Source: an uncultured Clostridia bacterium
Lineage (GTDB): Bacteria; Bacillota; Clostridia; Peptostreptococcales; Anaerovoracaceae
NCBI GenBank assembly: GCA_934256595.1
Contig: CAKQOW010000054.1
Span: forward strand, 1-16,454
Length of the DNA stretch: 16,454 nucleotides
Reading direction: 5' to 3'
The notes under the pieces were generated by a model, which worked only from the letters and a program-made list of their open reading frames with translations, searched no databases and was not told the origin of the DNA. This document shows, piece by piece, positions 15,154 through 16,454 of the stretch. Position numbers and translations under genes: made by a program. Each line of letters starts with the position of its first letter. The first letter of the stretch is position 1.

Positions 15154-15159
15154 GTCGAA
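15153..15159 (+). promoter_or_regulatory. Spo0A-binding site (0A box)
   Basis: TGTCGAA is an exact match to the core 0A box. It lies 123 bases before the spo0A start, right on the end of the spoIVB terminator. It suggests that Spo0A~P controls its own gene, as in B. subtilis. I do not see a convincing sigma-A or sigma-H promoter here; CATAAT at 15192-15197 is a possible -10 without a good -35. Confidence 0.65.
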
Positions 15160-15211
15160 ATTTGTGAAAAAATAACTTACAAAATATGTAGCATAATAGT
15201 GGGAAATATCT

Positions 15212-15226
15212 TACAATTTTATTGTA
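15212..15226. repeat. Perfect inverted repeat in the spo0A leader
   Basis: tacaat-ttt-attgta is a perfect 15-base palindromic structure between the 0A box and the spo0A ribosome site. With so few bases it may be chance in AT-rich DNA, or it may be a regulator site in the spo0A control region. Confidence 0.4.
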
Positions 15227-15281
15227 GTTTTTGATGTTTATTAAAAATTATTCGATTTTTTTGAAGAAAGGAGGTGAAGAA

Positions 15282-16082
15282 ATGAAAAAAATATCAATAG
15301 GAGTGGCAGATGATAATAAGGATTATTGTGACCTTATATCAGACTATTTTTCCGGTAATAAGGAAATAGAGATATCTTTTGTAGCAAATGATGGAATAAA
15401 AACGATAGACAGCATAAAAAAGAACAAACCGGAAGTGTTAATTCTGGATATGGTAATGCCTCGTCTTGACGGTGTAGGCGTACTTGAAGAAATGAACAGT
15501 ATGGAAATGGATTTATATCCTAAAATAATTGTACTTTCGGCGGTAGGACAGGAAGCCTTTACGAAGAAAGCCATAAGTCTGGGCGCAGATTATTATCTGG
15601 TCAAGCCGCTGGATATGAAACTGCTGGAAAAGCGAATCCGACAGGTTTCAGGCAAGGAGCAGTCAGCAAACGACAACAACAAACTTAATATGTCAAAAGG
15701 AATAATAAATCCCGACAAAAATAATGCCACAGATCTGGAAGTAGAAATAACAAATATAATACATGAAGTGGGAGTGCCTGCACACATAAAAGGGTATCAG
15801 TATCTGAGAGATGCTATTTCAATAGTTGTAAATGATATGGAAATGCTGGGTGCGGTTACAAAAGAACTGTATCCTGCTATAGCAGAAAAAAATTCGACAA
15901 CGCCAAGCAGAGTAGAGCGTGCAATCAGACACGCAATAGAGGTTGCGTGGAATAGAGGAAAGCTGGAAACTATAGATAAATTATTCGGATATACAGTACA
16001 TAATGATAAGGGTAAGCCTACGAACAGTGAATTTATAGCAATAATAGCAGATAAATTAAGATTGGAGCGTAAGGTAAGCTGA
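15282..16082 (+). CDS. spo0A: Spo0A, master response regulator of sporulation
   Basis: A 266-residue protein. The receiver domain (about 1-122) has the acidic pair D10/D11, the phosphoacceptor D56 in LILDMVMP, and the conserved lysine in YYLVKP. The C-terminal effector domain (about 150-266) has the Spo0A-specific helix-turn-helix: ITNIIHEVGVPAHIKGYQYL, then NSTTPSRVERAIRHAIEVAW with NRG, and FGYTVHNDKGKPTNSEFIA. It binds 0A boxes when phosphorylated and commits the cell to sporulation. ATG 15282 has a near-perfect AAGGAGGTGA (15268-15277); an upstream ATG at 15231 would only add AT-rich sequence. It is monocistronic, with terminators on both sides. Confidence 0.97.
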   Translation: MKKISIGVADDNKDYCDLISDYFSGNKEIEISFVANDGIKTIDSIKKNKPEVLILDMVMPRLDGVGVLEEMNSMEMDLYPKIIVLSAVGQEAFTKKAISLGADYYLVKPLDMKLLEKRIRQVSGKEQSANDNNKLNMSKGIINPDKNNATDLEVEITNIIHEVGVPAHIKGYQYLRDAISIVVNDMEMLGAVTKELYPAIAEKNSTTPSRVERAIRHAIEVAWNRGKLETIDKLFGYTVHNDKGKPTNSEFIAIIADKLRLERKVS

Positions 16083-16158
16083 TCCGTAACAGCAAGGATC
16101 AAAACAGGACTTATAATATATTGATAGTAAAAATAATGAACATAGATAGAACATTTTA

Positions 16159-16198
16159 AACTTCTCTTGTTTATATTGCAGACAAGAGAAGTTTTTTT
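16159..16198 (+). terminator. Intrinsic terminator after spo0A
   Basis: aacttctcttgt (16159-16170) pairs perfectly with acaagagaagtt (16182-16193), loop 11 bases, followed by a run of T to 16198. Confidence 0.92.
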
Positions 16199-16454
16199 AT
16201 GACCTAACCCCATTTGTAAAGCAAATGGTTGGTAGGTCAGCAGTAGACTCTTACAATAATATGTGTAGAGTCTTTGCATAAGACCTGTCACAGTTTGCTA
16301 ATACAAACTGGACTAGGGCTTTAAAACGTCAGAATTTCCCAAGAGTGTAAAGCGCGATTGGTAGAAATCTACGGCGAATGACCTAACCCCATTTGTAAAG
16401 CAAATGGTTGGTAGGTCAGCAGTAGACTCTTACAATAATATGTGTAGAGTCTTT
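16199..16454. repeat. Tandem repeat, 179-bp period, with three or four hairpins per unit (cut by window end)
   Basis: Bases 16199-16275 recur without a mismatch at 16378-16454, so the period is 179 bp and the array continues past the window. Within one unit: SL-A 16201-16238 (gaccta/taggtc, then ccatttg/caaatgg), SL-B 16245-16273 (agactct/agagtct, then aca/tgt), SL-C 16280-16321 (aagacct-like/agggctt basal stem, then cagtttg/caaactg), and a small SL-D gtaga/tctac (16361-16372). No open reading frame of note. It begins directly after the spo0A terminator. Confidence 0.85.

Noticed and set aside
16199..16454. CRISPR array
   Set aside because: The unit is 179 bp with identical, not variable, content between the repeats that can be seen, only two copies are visible, and no cas gene is present.

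Overview
The window looks like the chromosome of a low-GC, spore-forming member of the Clostridia, probably a gut Lachnospiraceae or Oscillospiraceae-type organism. The evidence is a spoIVB-spo0A pair with a consensus 0A box, strong AGGAGG-type ribosome binding sites, consensus sigma-A promoters, and remnants of IS630 and PD-(D/E)XK transposase families. I cannot assign a genus from sequence alone.

Layout. Positions 1-207 hold the 3' end of a protein resembling Lachnospiraceae/Oscillospiraceae surface proteins with C-terminal fibronectin-III-like repeats, plus its terminator. Positions 232-543 are a truncated IS630-type transposase. Positions 590-10338 form one all-forward accessory block: a TetR regulator with a promoter bracketed by two operator-like palindromes, a first ECF module (S, T, fused double ATPase), a pair of YbtP/YbtQ/IrtAB-like ABC half-transporters, and a second complete ECF module. 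Junctions inside the block are 1-20 bp overlaps or near-abutting, apart from 26 bp before the second ECF module, so it reads as one operon. Positions 10339-11512 are a graveyard: an OmpR-type response-regulator pseudogene, a cluster of strong hairpins, the C-terminal part of a PD-(D/E)XK transposase, and a second remnant of the same surface-protein 3' end. A 120-bp sequence (3' end, hairpin, terminator) occurs both left (84-207) and right (11503-11622) of the block. From 11716 on the sequence is ordinary host chromosome: a SpaA/Cna-B-like protein without export signals, a ComEA-like protein, a small membrane protein whose C-terminal half resembles BofC, SpoIVB and Spo0A. After the spo0A terminator a structured tandem repeat with a 179-bp period begins and runs out of the window.

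How the genes may work together. The ECF-ABC-ECF block is best read as a high-affinity uptake system for a metal-chelate or related small molecule. Its ABC half-transporters carry the DEATAFTDPENE form of Walker B that I associate with siderophore-importing exporter-fold ABC proteins, and the combination with cobalt-type ECF parts recalls the equibactin locus of Streptococcus equi. A site upstream of the first S gene matches 15 of 19 positions of the DtxR/IdeR consensus. No siderophore synthesis gene is present, so if the reading is right the cell would be using chelates made by others. The right-hand block is a sporulation neighbourhood: the BofC-like protein next to SpoIVB suggests local control of the SpoIVB checkpoint protease, and Spo0A is the master regulator. 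All functional statements come from motif recognition by eye; no database search was run.
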